64,000 bases of DNA from Ananas comosus (GCF_001540865.1 NC_033622.1:5573077-5637076), one strand, 5' to 3'; positions 11,438 to 27,099 are shown, counted from the stretch's first letter. Program-made: numbers and translations. The notes: generated by a model not told the origin, from the sequence alone.

Positions 11438-14400
11438 TCATTTTCTCCCTCCTGCTTTGGCCCCTCCTTTCCTTCCTCGCCGTCCACCTGTCGATTGAGG
11501 TTTAGTGAGCATTCGCTCAATAGATCTCATCCTGGTACCATTCTGTGATTTGGTTATACTTTTGTCACCAGCAGGCGCTTCGAGAACACCTTCACTTAAA
11601 AGCTCATGGTTGTGAGAACTATCTGGGTCTCCATTAGTTGAGGAGCCGAAATTTGAGTTGCCATTGGATTGTGAGCACAAACTAAACCAAAAGAAAGCAA
11701 AACAATTTTTCAGGCTAACAGAATCAAGTATAAAAGAAATAAGAAAGGAAGAAAAGGTATACGCATTAACTTACCCGTCAGCAGAGATTTTATTTGTCGA
11801 TCCATTCATGGTGTTCTCTATCCGAGGATCTTCATTTTCTGGCATAGATAGTGGATTATAAATTTAAAATAAAAAAAAAAAGTATATGTTACTTGTGTGA
11901 TAAAATAACTGTTGAACAAGCAAGAGCAATTAAGAACTACTATAGTATTTGGTGCTACTATAGTATTTGGTGGGTAAATTGCACCTCTAGTCCCTGAACT
12001 GCTGGCCAAACTTTCAAATTCAATGTTAGAAACCCTAAAGTTATGAAAGAGCTTCACTTTAGTCCGTGTGCATCTGCATATTCATGTACCATGCATTTAT
12101 TGACCCTTCCCTTGTCCTGTCTAGTATTTCAACCCAACCACCTATTAAGTTACTATGTTTCCTCCATTTAGAAAATAGACCATTAACCTAAATGCATGAG
12201 ATGGACGGAACCAACAGATTCATGAATGGACATACAAATGAACAAAGTGAAAGCAATAACTTTTACTCTTTAATTTATCCATATTTGTTCTGCCATTCAT
12301 GGTATAATGAAGAAAGAAATATCAAGGAAACAACAGCCACAATTCACATACCAGCAAGGAGGTCTCTGAGACCTGATTCAATATTTACATGAGATGAGTT
12401 ATTGATTTCTATTATCTCTTCAGCGTCAGGAATTGTTTGAGCATTAGCCAGCTGAACAGTTTCATCAGGTTTGATGGGAGGTTCCGCCTTACTGAAACAG
12501 AAAAGAGAGAATTAGAAATGCAGATGCTTACACAAAGGCATGCTATGGTGAGCTTCAGGATATAACCACAATTCTAACCTGATTCAACCCACTCAAGAAT
12601 AGACGAGTTGAAATATTAAAGTAATCCCACTCATATTACTTACAGGCTTTTAGAAAAGATTACAAAAATTTCCGATTCCAATGTCATTATCTAGTTACTT
12701 CTGATAGTTTGTCATCAACAAATAAATGATAACTTGCAAGGTAAAACAAACCCCAGTAATAAGTCAGTAATGCAAAATCTAGCGGTGGGAAAGAGGGCTA
12801 AAAAACAATAAAATGCTAAAATGTATCTCATAAACTTGTGCACAACTGTGATCGGCTTATCAAACATAGTATAATTGCCAAAATAGTACCTGAACTCCTT
12901 CAGTACATAATTAAACAATGGCTCCATTTTTCCACCCATGGAATGTAATGGCCGTTTCTTAAATGATGATACACAATCTTTAACATGTCAAATGACGAAC
13001 AAACTCTGATTAAAAAGAAAAAGCCATATAACCTTCAGATTTAGAACAAAGAAATAAGCAAACACAGTTATAGAATGACAAGTACCAGAGGAATTCATAT
13101 GCACGAAAAAATCAACTTATATTTACCAAATTCTGAAAACACATGGCCCTGTGATGCAGAATTGGGTGTGGATATGATTGATTCGTTTAGATTTTAATTT
13201 TTATTTATTTTCTAATTTTCGGAATTATTTTCTTTGTTAATTTATTTTAGTTATTTTTAAAGATTTTTTTTAGGATTTATCATATAAAAATAAATCTTTA
13301 AAAATTAGGGATATGGTTTATATTTTTTAGATATGTTCGAATTAGGAAAAGATCTATAAAATCTTGGGATTTGAATTAGATTAGGATCATATTTGAAGGT
13401 TATAAATATAGCCGATATTTTGTAATTTTGGGGAGATACGAGTTACGATGGAATTAGATTTGGGGTTTTTGTTTTGACTGCGGTCATGGTATCTTCTTCC
13501 CCTTCTCTCTTTGCGCCGTTAAAAAAATTTTCTTCCTAAAAGGTTCTATTTTTTCTTTCGTTCCTCATCTATGTGTCACGGACACGCGCACGGAACACGG
13601 GACACAATACGACTTGGACACGGCGACTCGGCAAAGTTCAAAATATAAGGACGCAGACACGGCAAGGACATGGCTAATAAAATATAATATTTTTTAGTAT
13701 AATAATATATATTCATTATATATAATATGCTAATTTTGCAAACAAAACTATATTTTTTATAAAAATGAAAGCTAATATAATATTTTTAAAATCAAAATTC
13801 TCCACCAAATATGATTTATTTAGATCATTCAAAACAAGTCAAAATGTTTACCATCAAACATTACGTATGCCCAGAAAAAAGAGATAGAGAAAGAGAACAC
13901 CTTTAAACGTTAGAGAAAAAATTCAACATAGATCAAAGTTGAGATAGATAATTTTTTTATGAGTAGGGCTATATAAGTTTTTTAATTATATTCTTTTTTC
14001 AAAATTATACGATACTTTATTTCCATACTATATATTTTTTATTATTTTTTTACGAAGTGACAACATCACATAAGTTTTCCATGTAACTAATTTAACTTCC
14101 TAATACATTATGGGCGTGTTTGGTTCGCTTCTTTTTTACCATGGAATCGGAATGGGAATGAGTGAATCCATTTGTTGGTGTTTGGTACGTGAAAGTCCCA
14201 TTCCAATTCCGATTCCTAAGTGGAATAGGAATCGCTCAATCACCCCTTTTTTCAATNTATTAATTTAATTACATTTTTATATCCATCTGAACCAAACACC
14301 GACAATAGGAATGATTTATTCCGATTCCGATTCAGGTGATGAACCAAACAGAATTAGATAATGAGTCATTTCGATTCCGATTCCAGCTTATTTTGATTCC

Positions 14401-17400
14401 GATTCCGATTCCGACTCCGACTTCGAACCAAACACGCCCTATTTTTTGGAATTGAATGACACAGACGTGCGTCCATGCCGCATATGCGTCCGACGCGCGT
14501 CGGACATGGATGCGCAGGGCGAAAACCCGCATCTGTGCCGCGTAGTTCCTCAAAAAATTTGTCAGAACCTTCTTCTTAAAGCCGTACTACTTCGAATTTT
14601 TTCCCTTCTTTTTAATTACGAAAATTAATTTAAAAATTCATTAATTCGTTTACAATTTTTTAAAAAAAATCTGACAATTAATCTAAAATTTCTAGAAAAT
14701 TCTAAATTTGGTTTTAAATTGATTTTGGACTCATCACTTGCAAAATAGATTACGTTCTCCTAATTTGTCCTGCATCACCTTGTTCATCATTTCATAAGCC
14801 TAATAGTTCACATATCACCTAGGGTTGTAATGCGGGCCATGCTTTGACCACGTTTTGGGATGAAACAGACCCCGCACATGTCCACACCTGGACCATGTCG
14901 TGCCAGTCCAGTAGCCTAGCAAACCCCCGGCCCAAAGAGGTCAATGCAAGGTCATGCCAAGCGGGACTGCAGGTGGCACAATTTTCTTATTTCTTATTCT
15001 TTAGCATCTTCTATACTTTTTTAATGCATTTTTTTAAATGTTAATCTAACATTAGTTCTGTAAAGTATTTATCGCTATTTATTTAGTAAATAAACTTTAG
15101 ATAATTTTTTATAGAAAATATAAATTTGAACAGTTTAAATTAAATTCGAGAGGAAAACAAATCAAAAAGAAAAGAAAAAATGGCCTTGTCAGGCTATGTA
15201 TGTAGCTCCGCAGGCCAGCCTAGTGGCACAGCACAACCCATACCCATTGCAGCTAATGCTGTGTCGGACTGCCAAGCCAGCAGGGCGCATCCTAGCAGGC
15301 CGCCTGCGTATCATAGACCATGCTGCATGGTGCCATCTGGGCCAGGCTGGTCCGCAGGACATACACCCATTTTACACCCTTAATTTTTCCACATACTAAG
15401 AGGCTAACAGTCCATAATACCCAGCGAAAAGGAAAAAAAAACAAAGGGATGTGATTGTACAACCAATGGAATTTACAATCTACTTGTCCAACATTTGAAA
15501 TATAAGGAGTTGCATGCAATTGTGCTGCACACAAGTTCAAGAACCAGCCTACATTATTTTACACACAAAAAAAAAAACAAAGAAATCAAATGAAAGAACA
15601 TGAACTACTACTCCTTATGACCAAGGATTCAACTATAAAGATGATAAGTAGAGGAGAGCCTTCAATTGCACTAGAGCATTTTTTTTTCCAGCATGAAATG
15701 CCCTTTGTCCACCACCTAATCAATTAGCCCAACTGGCTACACCATAACCAACCACTACGAGTTCAACAATTATGCTACAACTAGACTTAAGCCCCTCATG
15801 ATGGACACAACAATAGAATTATAGAGGCATCACAACCCGTAAAAATGTTCTCGCAATACTCAGTATCTTTGTCCCCTCCCGAACAAGGTAATATTTTGGA
15901 TAGACAATCAGATGACTCCTTGCGATAGCACACCTGAAGTAGCTCTGGTACCATCTGAAACACCCTCAGTCCAAGCCCACTACAATTAACAACTAAAACG
16001 ACCCTTTAACCGTGTGGCCTTGACTGCCTCAGAGGCTCACTAAATTACTAGATATGCATTAAGAGAAATTGATTGGCACATACAGCATCAAAGCAGAGGT
16101 CCTAAGATTGAACTCCGCTAGGTCCTTACACCACTCAGTTAAGAAAACATTCTCCACCCAATTAATTCAAAATCCTTGAATCTTTATGAGTAGCAAGCAA
16201 GGTTTTAAGTGCCCGTCAACACGGGCCGTATCTACCGTGCCGTACCGTGCCAACAAGATACCGGCACAATACAGACCCCGTGCCGATGGCACAACTCAAA
16301 ACCCTCTATTCTTTAAATTAGTAAGTAATTTCTTTAATAAAGTTCAAAAGATGTGATAAAAAGACATAATAAATAATTAGAATATTTTGTTGCTAAAGAA
16401 AATAAATATTTCATGCTATTATGTGTCGGCACACAAGAATTTTTTTGACCTGCACGCATCGGCACGGCTCGGCACGCATCGTGCCGTACCGTGCCGGCAA
16501 GTTTCCGGCACGACCCCTTGCCACGGCACTTAAATCCTTGGTAGCAAGTCAAAAGGCGTAACACACTAAACCACAATTCTACACCCATTTAACTCAAAAA
16601 GTCCATGTTCGGTCAACATTTTATGTCAGTGACAATTGCAAAGTAATTTATCATCATAATTTACAACTAAATTTTTTCTAACATATAAAGCAAACAAATC
16701 AGGTGTAAGGAACTAGCTAAAATTATGGAATAGAAATTTTTATTACCATAACCCAACTCATAATATTTTGCCAAATTAGCTATGTCAATTTACATGCAAG
16801 TTGTTACACATAACATATCCATGTCCTCAATTCATGTTCCATTATATGGTTGGAGTCATACTATACTATAAAAGAAGCATGATGATGCTAATATGATTCA
16901 AGACTGATGGATCAGACAAAATACATCTCTTATCATCTAAAATGTGGGCCTTCCATATTTGCCAAAGGCCTAATACAGCATGCAAAGTATGATTTTTCAT
17001 GCATAACTGACCTTAGTGCAGCAGATTTGGCGCTTTCCACTACCAATACTTTTGCATCAGATAAAACATCTCCTGGAATTAATGAAAACCTATACATTAA
17101 TAATAAAACTCAGGTGGTGCTTGGCACCACTGAACTATATAGATTAAAACACGAGACGTCAGTTCAAGAACAAGAAATGCGAACATGTTATATTGCAGTG
17201 AAACATGGTATAAAAGACTCACGAGAATTGCTGGAATCACCATCTTGTTTCCCAGTTTCTGTAGGTTCCATGGCATCCTTTGCAGAAACAAAATGGATAA
17301 TCACTTATCAGTTGCACACTTGCACGTACATGAACTCAAAGCATAAAATAAAATTATGGGTTAAATCGCATATAACCCCACAAAAACTGTCTACGTATAT

Positions 17401-20400
17401 AAACCCCAGCAACATCTAAATGTTCATATATATAGAGAGAGAGAAAGAGAGTTGAGCTGGAATGCTATCAATCAAGGATTTAAGTGCCGTGGCACGGGGT
17501 CGTGCAAGAAACTTGCCGGCACGGTACGGCACGATGCGTGCCGAGCCGTGCCGATGCGTGCCAATCAAAACAATTCTTGTGTGCCGACACAAAATAGCAT
17601 GAAATATTTATTTTCTTTAGCAACAAAATATTCTAACTATTTATTATGTCTTTCCATCACATCTTTTGAACTTTATTGAGGAAATTATTTACTAATTTAA
17701 AAAATAGAGGGTTTTTAGCTATGCCATCGGCATAGGGTTTGTATCATTCCGGTATCTTGTTGGCACGGTACAGCACAATAGAAATGGCCCGTGCCGATGG
17801 GCACCTAAAAACTTGCTATCAATAGCAAAGGGCTCTATTGCCTCCCATTTATTTTCGATGATGGAGCCTCTAAATTGGTACCATTGAACATGATCTATAT
17901 CACTTGAAGTCTTGAAGTATCTAGAAACCAAATTTCAAATATTTTCAACATCAAATGACCTAATGATCAAAGGGTTTCAAATTTTGTAATTTTAATGGTC
18001 AATATGAGACTTTTTTGTATAATGGTGTAAAGATATCCAAATCAATTGAATTTTGGTTAGAAAATTCTTTAAACTATTTAAAACAAGATCTATACTCTTG
18101 ATCTTGAACAAGATTCCTCTCCTCACTTTTTAAAGGATATTCATTTTCAGTCGTTCGTTTTTGTGTCCACTTAATGGACAAGAGAACAATATCGGAAAAG
18201 TATGAAATTTGGTTTTTAAATGCTTCAAATCGTATAGATCATGTTCAACGATGCTAATAGTTGATTTGTCGGCTCCATCGAAAACACATGGGTGGCAATG
18301 GAGTCCGTTTGCTACTAATAGCATTCCAGCTCAACTCTATATATAGAGAGAGAGTTGAAGCATTTAGAAAAGTTGGAAAGTCATGAAAAGATTTCTAAAG
18401 AGAGGAAAACTGTGCAATTTCTCATGAAAAGATTTCCATCTTAAGTTGGAAAGTCATCCAATTCCTGGGAATTTGGTCTTCAGAAAAGTTTCTAAAGAGA
18501 GGAAAAGTTGTCAATTAAAGGGTATACATTCATATTTTGCCAGGGTAAATAACAAAAGATCTACAGAAGATAATTCACATCGAATGAAATCCACTTACAT
18601 TATTTTCATCTAAAATGAGGGCATCAGGAATGGTAGACTTAGATCCATTCTCTCTTTCAGCATGCGTAGGCTCTAACGGAATAGAAGTTGGCAATGAGCT
18701 TTCATGAGCTTGTCTTAAATCACCAACAGTTTCGTCAGGCACAGAATGTATTTCCAATGGAATGCTCTTTTCAATATCTGGAGGTTGCACTTGAGAAGCT
18801 GTTTCCTCGGTCGATATGACAGCTCCATCCAAGAGTCTGGCAGTTGAACTACAAGTTTCTCTAACTTGTGAAGAATTTGCATCTTGGTAAGTAGCTAAAG
18901 CTTTTAGAGCTTCGTCATCAGCTGCTAGTGACGTTTTTGAGGTTTCATTTTCAAACAACTTGGAGGAAGTTCCAGTTTGTCCATGTTTAGATGCATCCAG
19001 TGAATCTCCAGATAATTTCAAACGAACTCTTCGAGACTCCTCCGAAGAGTCCCATAACCCCATGGAGTAATAGTTCCTCCTCAGAAACTGCAAGGAAAGA
19101 ACAGATAGTGAAGTGAATAGTAGGAACAAAGAAAACTACACTGGAAAATGATACTCCAGATCAAAGGCTAATGAGAAAGATGGCACATTAAGTTCTACCA
19201 AAAGAAAGAAGTCACAGTTCAATAAAGAGTTTGACAAAAGAATTGCGACCAGTTAGTAGCTAGTAAAACTTTTCAAGCTCTCTTCAAAATTACCACCTCC
19301 GTACAAATATGTAATGCACATGGCAAAGCCATCCGATTAGAAAAGATTAAAAGAAAGTGCATATATCGCCCTAAACTTTTCGAACTCTCTTCACAATTAC
19401 CACCTCCATACAAATATGAAATGCACATGGCAAAGCCATCCGATTAGAAAAGATTAAAAGAAAGTGCATATATCGCCCTAAACTTTTCGAACTCTCTTCA
19501 CAATTACCACCTCCATACAAATATGAAATGCACATTGTAATCCCATCTCATGAGAGACGACTAAGAGAAAGTGTATATATTGCTCTAAACTCAAGAGGCC
19601 AACAAATTGAAAATCTACCACTGCAAGAAGTTTCTAGAAGAGTCTTTTATTTAAAGACACATGATTGAAAGAAAAGAGGAAAATAATATACTACAACAAA
19701 GCAAGTAATCTTATGAGGCCAACATAATAAAATTCTCATTCTGTATTGTTTCGAGAATAACCAATTGAAGGTACCTTGGATGAAGGCAAAGAGTAGTTGG
19801 CAATTGCCTGGTTGGTTTCATCCTTAAAGCGACACATCTCACTTGGCGGCGGTGTCCTGAACCCCATGTTACCTAAGAATGGAGACTTCCAAGGAGGCAA
19901 TGACAGCATGTATGATTTAGCCAAATCAACAGGCGACCCTACTTCACCTTCAATGCCCTGCAAGAGAATATAAGAAGGATTACAATTTAGTTGCCTAGTA
20001 ATGTCAGCAATAATGTGTTTTCTATTGCAACTTTAATCATAATTTCTATTCTGGTGTGGATACCTAAAAAGAAACAAGTATGAAGTTCCAGAAGGTAAAT
20101 AATTTAAGAACTTCACATTAGTATGATGAGTCAAAGATTTTATGTAAAAGAAGATTGTGAATTTAGTGTTGCTAAAAGGTTAATTTTGTCAAAACAAAAA
20201 AAAAAAAAAGCAATTGAGTTAAAAAATTATAAATCATTAATCTCCACAAACTACATACTATAAAATATGCTTGATTTCTATATTAATCAACCTTTGCAAA
20301 ATAAGAACACAAAATCAAGTACTATTGGAACTCAAAAGAGCAAATGTTGTTAACACTTAACAGTGCCAAAAAAGATTTCCAGAAAAAATCAACATGCCTT

Positions 20401-23400
20401 TCACACTTACAAGACTATGACATTATCACCCAAATGTTAACAAGTTCAAAAAATTAATACAACCTACAGAGGGGAGAACATAAACTTATTGCAGTTAAGG
20501 AAAATATAACCTGCACAGGCATGGTAAATCTAAGAACACGCTGTACAACTTAATTGTAAACAAGCAGGAAAGAAATGAAGGGAGCAAAACTTCTCTCATA
20601 AAATTTATTACAAAGAGATGATAAAATTCTCCGCAATAACCTCAAAAACAAAAGCAGGTTGAGTGGGAAAAGAATGCAATACTGACATATTGAAGCATAT
20701 CAGTGTTTAAAGTGCAAGGTCCATGTTCATCATGCTTTGAAGACGATGCAAGCTTTTTCTCCTCTAGCCACTTTTTTGCCTCCTTAACAGCTGTATCGCA
20801 GAGATCAGGTGATGCTTGGACATGAGAACAAGGTGAGAGAGCACCCAGCCTAGTGCTTGAATATGGAACTGAATCAAGTATGTTCCCATTATTATTCAGA
20901 GAACGCCAAGCTCCTGACAACCCGCAGGTACTGTCCGTGGTCCTGTTAAGGATGTCCTTTTGCCTTGCAAACTCTACAACATCCTCAGATGGAGAGTCTA
21001 AAACTCGTGATTTTATTATCTTTACAAATCTATCACATTCATCCCTGACAGCAATAGTAAGCAGGTGTTCTCAGATAATTAGAATCTACATCCTCTAGTT
21101 CATAGTAGAAGCCGGGATGTATTAAAAGGCAAATGAAACGTTACATGAACAAATACATATAACTGAATAAATATTTATTATACAGACACATTTAAATGTT
21201 TAATAAAGATATAAAAATATTCATAAACGGATGTATCTATGCATTGGTGTGTATGCATGTGTTTGTGTAAATGTGTGTAACTTTACACACAGAAAAAGCA
21301 ATTCAAACTGTACAACAAAATCAACAGGAACTGGGGCAGTAATTAAGTAACACAATATCCTTAGAGGGTTAATGTTAACTCTTCTTATCACTTTTTCCTT
21401 TCACTAGCAATTGTTTGCATTATAGAAGGAAAATGTTACTCTAGTGAATATATTTCAATTGTGAACAAGACAGTTGCTGCTTTTTGTTCACACTTTACAG
21501 AAGATTTAGTTTAGCTTATCTTTCTATTATTAAAATTTAAGTTAACAGCATGTAATTAAATATTCTCTCAAAACACAGAATAGTGACAAATCTAAAGTAA
21601 CACATAAGGTGCAAAAAAGACTCATGTCATTGATCCAACCTTAAAATAGTATTCTTCAGATTCGCAGAGCTCAGCATAGGAATCTGTTTCTTCTGATAGG
21701 ACTGTTTTCCTTAATATTCTACCATATTTGAATTTTATTGTTGCTGGCAACCTTGCTGGCCTGTGATGCACTTGCTGACAAAATACTCTACAATATGGGA
21801 ACCAAGAGCTAAAAAGATCCTACTGAATTATATACAGTTTGTATGTATGCAGCACATATTGTTCAAAAAACTAGTGTCTCTGCCAGGTAGGTCCATTGAT
21901 TGAGAGCATAAAAATCTAGGTCACAAGTAACAACTCCATATTATAAAAATTTCACATTCAAACAAATACACTTCCCTTCACAAATAATATATTGTGTTAC
22001 TTTCAGCTAAACCAAAACAAAAAAAAAAGAACCACAATAATGTAAAATTGGTAAGGTGAAAAAGAAATATGCCCGAATTTTCTAAAAAAGGCACAGCAAG
22101 TCTTGTTCACAAGACAAGAATCAACAATAGGTTCTTTATTTGAAGAGTTATTTGTTAATGACCGTCTTAGCTAATAGCAGGACAATTTTATGAGAAACAC
22201 AAACAAGAATAGGTAAGTCATCTTGTCCCGACAAAATGAATGAACAGTTTAACTACGAATCACAAGCATGCAGGAAGAAGCTGAGTGAGCGCACAAAAAG
22301 ATTTTCAATTTGGAGAGATGGAATTTAGCACTGAATAAAGGATTGAAGCATGATTTTAGTCCAGCACAACAGTGGATTATGGAAACAGAAAAAGTAGCAG
22401 AAACCAAGAAAAGAAAAATAAACAAAAGTAAAATTCTCAATTACCTTGAGAAAGTCTCCTGCAAAAGCAACTGCTCAATAGCAAGTTTTGATTCACTTCT
22501 AGAAACGATGGCTGTTGAGTCCGCGATGCCTCTCCTGAGTGTCTCCAATTTCTTCCCCTTTAAACAAATGAATTACATATCTTTATTTATTTTGGCAATT
22601 GAATATATTTCTCATTATTGTTTCTGTTTCAAAATCAAACTCATAAGTAGCCAAAAATGAACAGAACGAAACCAACCGACAACAATAATAAATGAATTTT
22701 AGAAAGCACATGATGGTGCATTATAAAACAATACAATTTATAAAACAATACAATTTGTATTGAACATAAGTTCATAAATCTAGTACACATTGAGCAAAAA
22801 TTTACAGGCTGATGATTTGAATGTTTCATGAAAAAACATAATAAAGGAATTACTTGGTCTGATTCCTGAAACTTTGCAGGAGATTCACCATCATCCTCCT
22901 CTTTATCTGCAAAAGGATCAATCGCATCACGCATAAATCAAGATTTCTTCATCAGAGAAAGCAACTTGTTTTGACAAAGAACTTCATTCAAAAGAAACCT
23001 AAATGGAGGAATAGGGACAAACAGAACTGAAAGACTGAATATTGGCTCCGAAATTGTTGGCAAATCAATTTAGCTACTAAAAATCTACAGAACCAATAAT
23101 CTTCAGCGGACAAAACTCATGTCCTCAGAAAATATTGGCAAATCAATTTAATATTTACTATCACTCCCTTTCTCTGTCTCACGTAGACAGAGAACTCATA
23201 TTCTCAGAATTTTGCTCAACAGTTTAGTTAAAGTTAAGAAGCTGAAGATAAAGATCGAGTCTGAAATCAAAAATTTCTGTTTTGGGCCAAGTCTTTTCTT
23301 CAAACATCACCCAAAATTGACAGAAACTAGCTTATTAATTTGAACTTGGTTCATCTACAAATAACTCATCCAATTTCTTTTACCATAGTTTGATCTTTTT

Positions 23401-23902
23401 GACAGACGGCAATATGGACATTAGCTAAGTTCTTCATAACACTAGAATTGAGATTAAACATAACTTTAATATTTCAATATTCACAGTATTGACCGGCCAC
23501 CCAATATCAGATGGATAAGTAAAATTCCAACAGTCCATATTCCGAATCACCGATACAACTGAAAGTATAAAATTCCAACAGTCCATATTCTGAATTCAAA
23601 CAATGAACCGCAACTTAAACCAACCCATTAACTGGATTGCACCATATAGCAATATCAAAGAACTCTTCATTGAGAAATAATGTCAGCTTATCTCACCCCA
23701 AAATCTGTTTCAGAATTAACGACCATCATAGTTCCTCCTACTTTAAAAGGTGATTATGCGCGTGAAGTAGCTTCTTCTACTCTAATTCTTGCCCTTTTGC
23801 CTCTCCAAGGTCCTTAAAACTTATCACTTTACACTAATAAAGGACTTTACTGAATGGTAATATGGCCTATTCCCAGAGCAATTTTTCTACTTATCAAACA
23901 TT

Positions 23903-23982
<80 letters not shown>

Positions 23983-26900
23983 GAGCTGCAATGCTATAAG
24001 TAGCAAACGGACTCCAGCCATTTGATTTCGATGGAGTCTCCAAATCGACGATCTGCACCTTTGAACATGATTTATACCACTTGAAGCATCTAGAAACCAA
24101 ATTTCATGCTTTTCGATATTGTTCTCTTGTCCATCAAGTGGACACAAAAATGAACGGCTGAAAATGAATATCCTCTAAAAAGTGATGATAGGAATCTTGT
24201 AATCAAGATCAAGAGTATAGATCTTGTTCTAAAAAATTTAAATTTTCTAATCAAAATTCAATTGATTTGGATAACTTTACACCGTTAAACGAAAAAACGC
24301 CTCATATCGACCATTAAAATCACAAATTTTGAAACGCTCTGATCATTAGGTCAATGATGTCGAAAAGATTTGAAATTTGGTTTCTAGATACTTCAAGTGA
24401 TATAGATCATATTCAACGTGCGATCAGTCGATTTTAGAATGCCTCATCATCGAAAGACAAATGCGATGGCAACGCGAGCCCATGTTGCCTACTATAGCAT
24501 TCCAGCCCCTCAACTCTATATAATTTTTATAAGAGTCCGGTATATACTATCGTGACACGGAGGCCTCCATTGCCTTATCAGTTGTTTATCAATGATGCGG
24601 CCTTCCAAATCGTACATCATCTCCACTAGACTTGATTCTACACTTATTGAAATTAGTTGGCCAAACTAAATTTAATAATTTTTCAGATTATTATTTGGCT
24701 AGTGATCAAAAGGTCTCAAAATACAATGTTTATGCGTCAATATGAATTGCGATTGTGAATTTTAATGGTGCGTTTACAAAAATTCAAATCTGATGAATTT
24801 TTATAGAAATTCTTTTCACTATTAAGAGCTAAAGATTTAGTACCTTGATTCTTAAATTCAAATCTTTTCATCATTTTTTTATGAGAATTTTATCTTTCAG
24901 CCGTTCATTTTTAGACTACTCATTTCAATATGTAAATTGATCGAAAATTATGACAATTTTAGTTCCAAATTACTTTCAATAGCTGTTATCAAGTCTATTA
25001 GAGCCCGATCCATCATTCATTGAAACAACTTAGATAGCGCGGAGGCCTCCATGTTACCAATGATATAGCAGCCTAGATCATATATATATTATATATATAT
25101 ATTATTATATATATATAGATGAGAGAATGGAGAGATGAGGGGGGAGAGAGACGTGAGCGAGAGAGAGAGAGAGTTGGGCTAGGAATACTATTGATAGTAA
25201 AAGCGGCCTTTTTACTATCAGTTTTTAGTTTTGGATCAATTTCTTTCATCATTCTAAACATTTGGATTAAATATTTATAACCGATGCGGGAGACCACTCA
25301 ACGGCCTAGAGGAACATCAACCCTAAGCCCTCTTTTCGTTGGGCGGTTTAAGAGGGTGGAATAACCTTCTTAACCAACCCATTTTTCCCAAACACTCCAA
25401 AAAAATGGGTGGGGTTACGACCCCACCTCAAATAAATTATTCACGGGCGGTTAAGCTAACCCCACCAAACTCTAACAACACTATTTTCTAATTCTAATTA
25501 ACCCACTATCCTATTCTTATCACACACTACTGCCAAACCAATCATTATCCTTCTTTATCAATCATTTATCTTCTTATCCCACCTACTCCAACCAAACACC
25601 TATTATTTTCATTATTCTAGACTAACTCCAACCAACAACAAACAAAAAAAAACTTTAACCCACTTTAACCTGAACTAACCTATCCCGGTGGAATAGCCTA
25701 CTTTGTTCACTTAACCCCGAACCAAACGGCAGGCTAAAAAGAACTATTTATCAATCCTACCCTACGAATTTTATCCAAGGATTAAAACTTGATAGCCAAA
25801 AAGGACCTTTTCCACAATAGTATTCTAGGCCTAGCTCTATGATAATATATATATATATATATATTTATATTATATAGAGAGAGAGAAGAGAAGAGAGAGT
25901 AGGACTTCTGCTGCTATTGGAAACACGCGACATGTTTTCAATGATAACTTCCGATGCGCGGATCAACGTCCATTAGACTTAATCTAGCATTATGGAAGTA
26001 TCTTTAGACAAAATAATTTTTGCAATTTTTCGGTCATTAACCTTAATGATCGAAGGGTTCCAAATCAACAATTTTTAAATTGGTCTGAGTATTTGACGTA
26101 GTGTTAAAAAAGCTAAAGACACACCTAGGCCAAGAGGTTTAGGCCTAAGGCGCAAGGCGCAAGGCGCAAGTGTGCGCCTGAGAGAAGTGAGGCGCACACT
26201 TTTATAGAATTTTGAAACCAAAAAGTTTCTTACTATACTTTCTAATAATTGTTAAGTAGCACAAAATATACTCTTTAAAATCATATTATCACAATAAATA
26301 TTCTATAATCACTCAAATAATCACGTTTTCGAAAGGTAAAAAATAAAGAAAAGAAAAGAAGCTAAGCAATATATTTGGTAATTTTAAAAAACAAAATAAC
26401 ATAGATAAAAGTGAAAGGTAAATTACCTTTTTGTCTCCAAATAAAGACCAGCATAAAGGTAACTATTAATTCACAAATCACAAACATATAGAAAACTTTG
26501 ATGTGAAAAATATATAATTATAAGCACAAGATCATAAAAAAATAACATGCATGATCCATAAAAGTTTGAAGTTTCAAGCCAAAGATCATTAAAAAAGCAT
26601 ATAGATCTAAATAAAAAATATGGATCCAAACCCATTAGAGCATATGGATCTAAATCCAAACCCATTAGTGTAAACACTAAGAAGGCACGCCTAGGCGGCG
26701 CTTTGCGCCTAGGCTAGGCGCGCGCCTGAGGCGCGCTTTTTTAAGCTATGGTATGTTGTTTGCAAGTTTAATGGCGTAGAAGTATTTAAATCAAATAAAA
26801 TTTTGATAAAAAATTCTTTATACTATCTACAATAAAATTAATATCTCTAATCGAAAATTTTAGTGCTATATCATAACTTTTTGTGAAATTTTTATTTTCA

Positions 26901-27057
26901 AGCGTTGATTTTAAATCCTTTCGATTGCTAGGTAAATAATATCGAAAAATCGCAAAATTTATTTTCTACATACTTCAAATACGCTAGATCAAGTCTAAAG
27001 GAGCTAATCGTCGATTCGAAAACTCCATCATCAAAAACGGCTTAATAGCACACAAGC

Positions 27058-27099
<42 letters not shown>

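Larger units (their letters stand above)
12492..17011 (-). other. Intron 8 of the KAKU4-like gene (4.5 kb)
   Basis: It is enlarged by several insertions listed separately: an LTR-like fragment, a PIF-type MITE, a possible hAT-like repeat and a 343-bp hAT MITE. The parts near the two splice sites look unique. At about 13570-13680 there is a degenerate 'acacg-gacac' repeat, with similar sequence near 56940-57060. A single undetermined base (n) lies at 14257. Confidence 0.8.
17278..18598 (-). other. Intron 6 of the KAKU4-like gene
   Basis: The 1.3-kb intron is almost entirely a foldback element carrying a nested hAT MITE. About 260 bp at the upstream end (18340-18598) show only short degenerate repeats such as 'gaaaagttggaaagtcat'. 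Confidence 0.85.

Noticed and set aside
16907..17419. 170-codon plus-strand frame
   Set aside because: It overlaps minus-strand exons 7 and 8 of the KAKU4-like gene, which have splice sites and frame support; no recognisable domain.
16334..17679. Similar 75-84 codon frames in both hAT MITEs
   Set aside because: Their similarity reflects the two transposon copies, not a gene; no transposase motif.
19268..19590. CRISPR-like array
   Set aside because: Units are continuous tandem repeats without unique spacers, in a plant intron.
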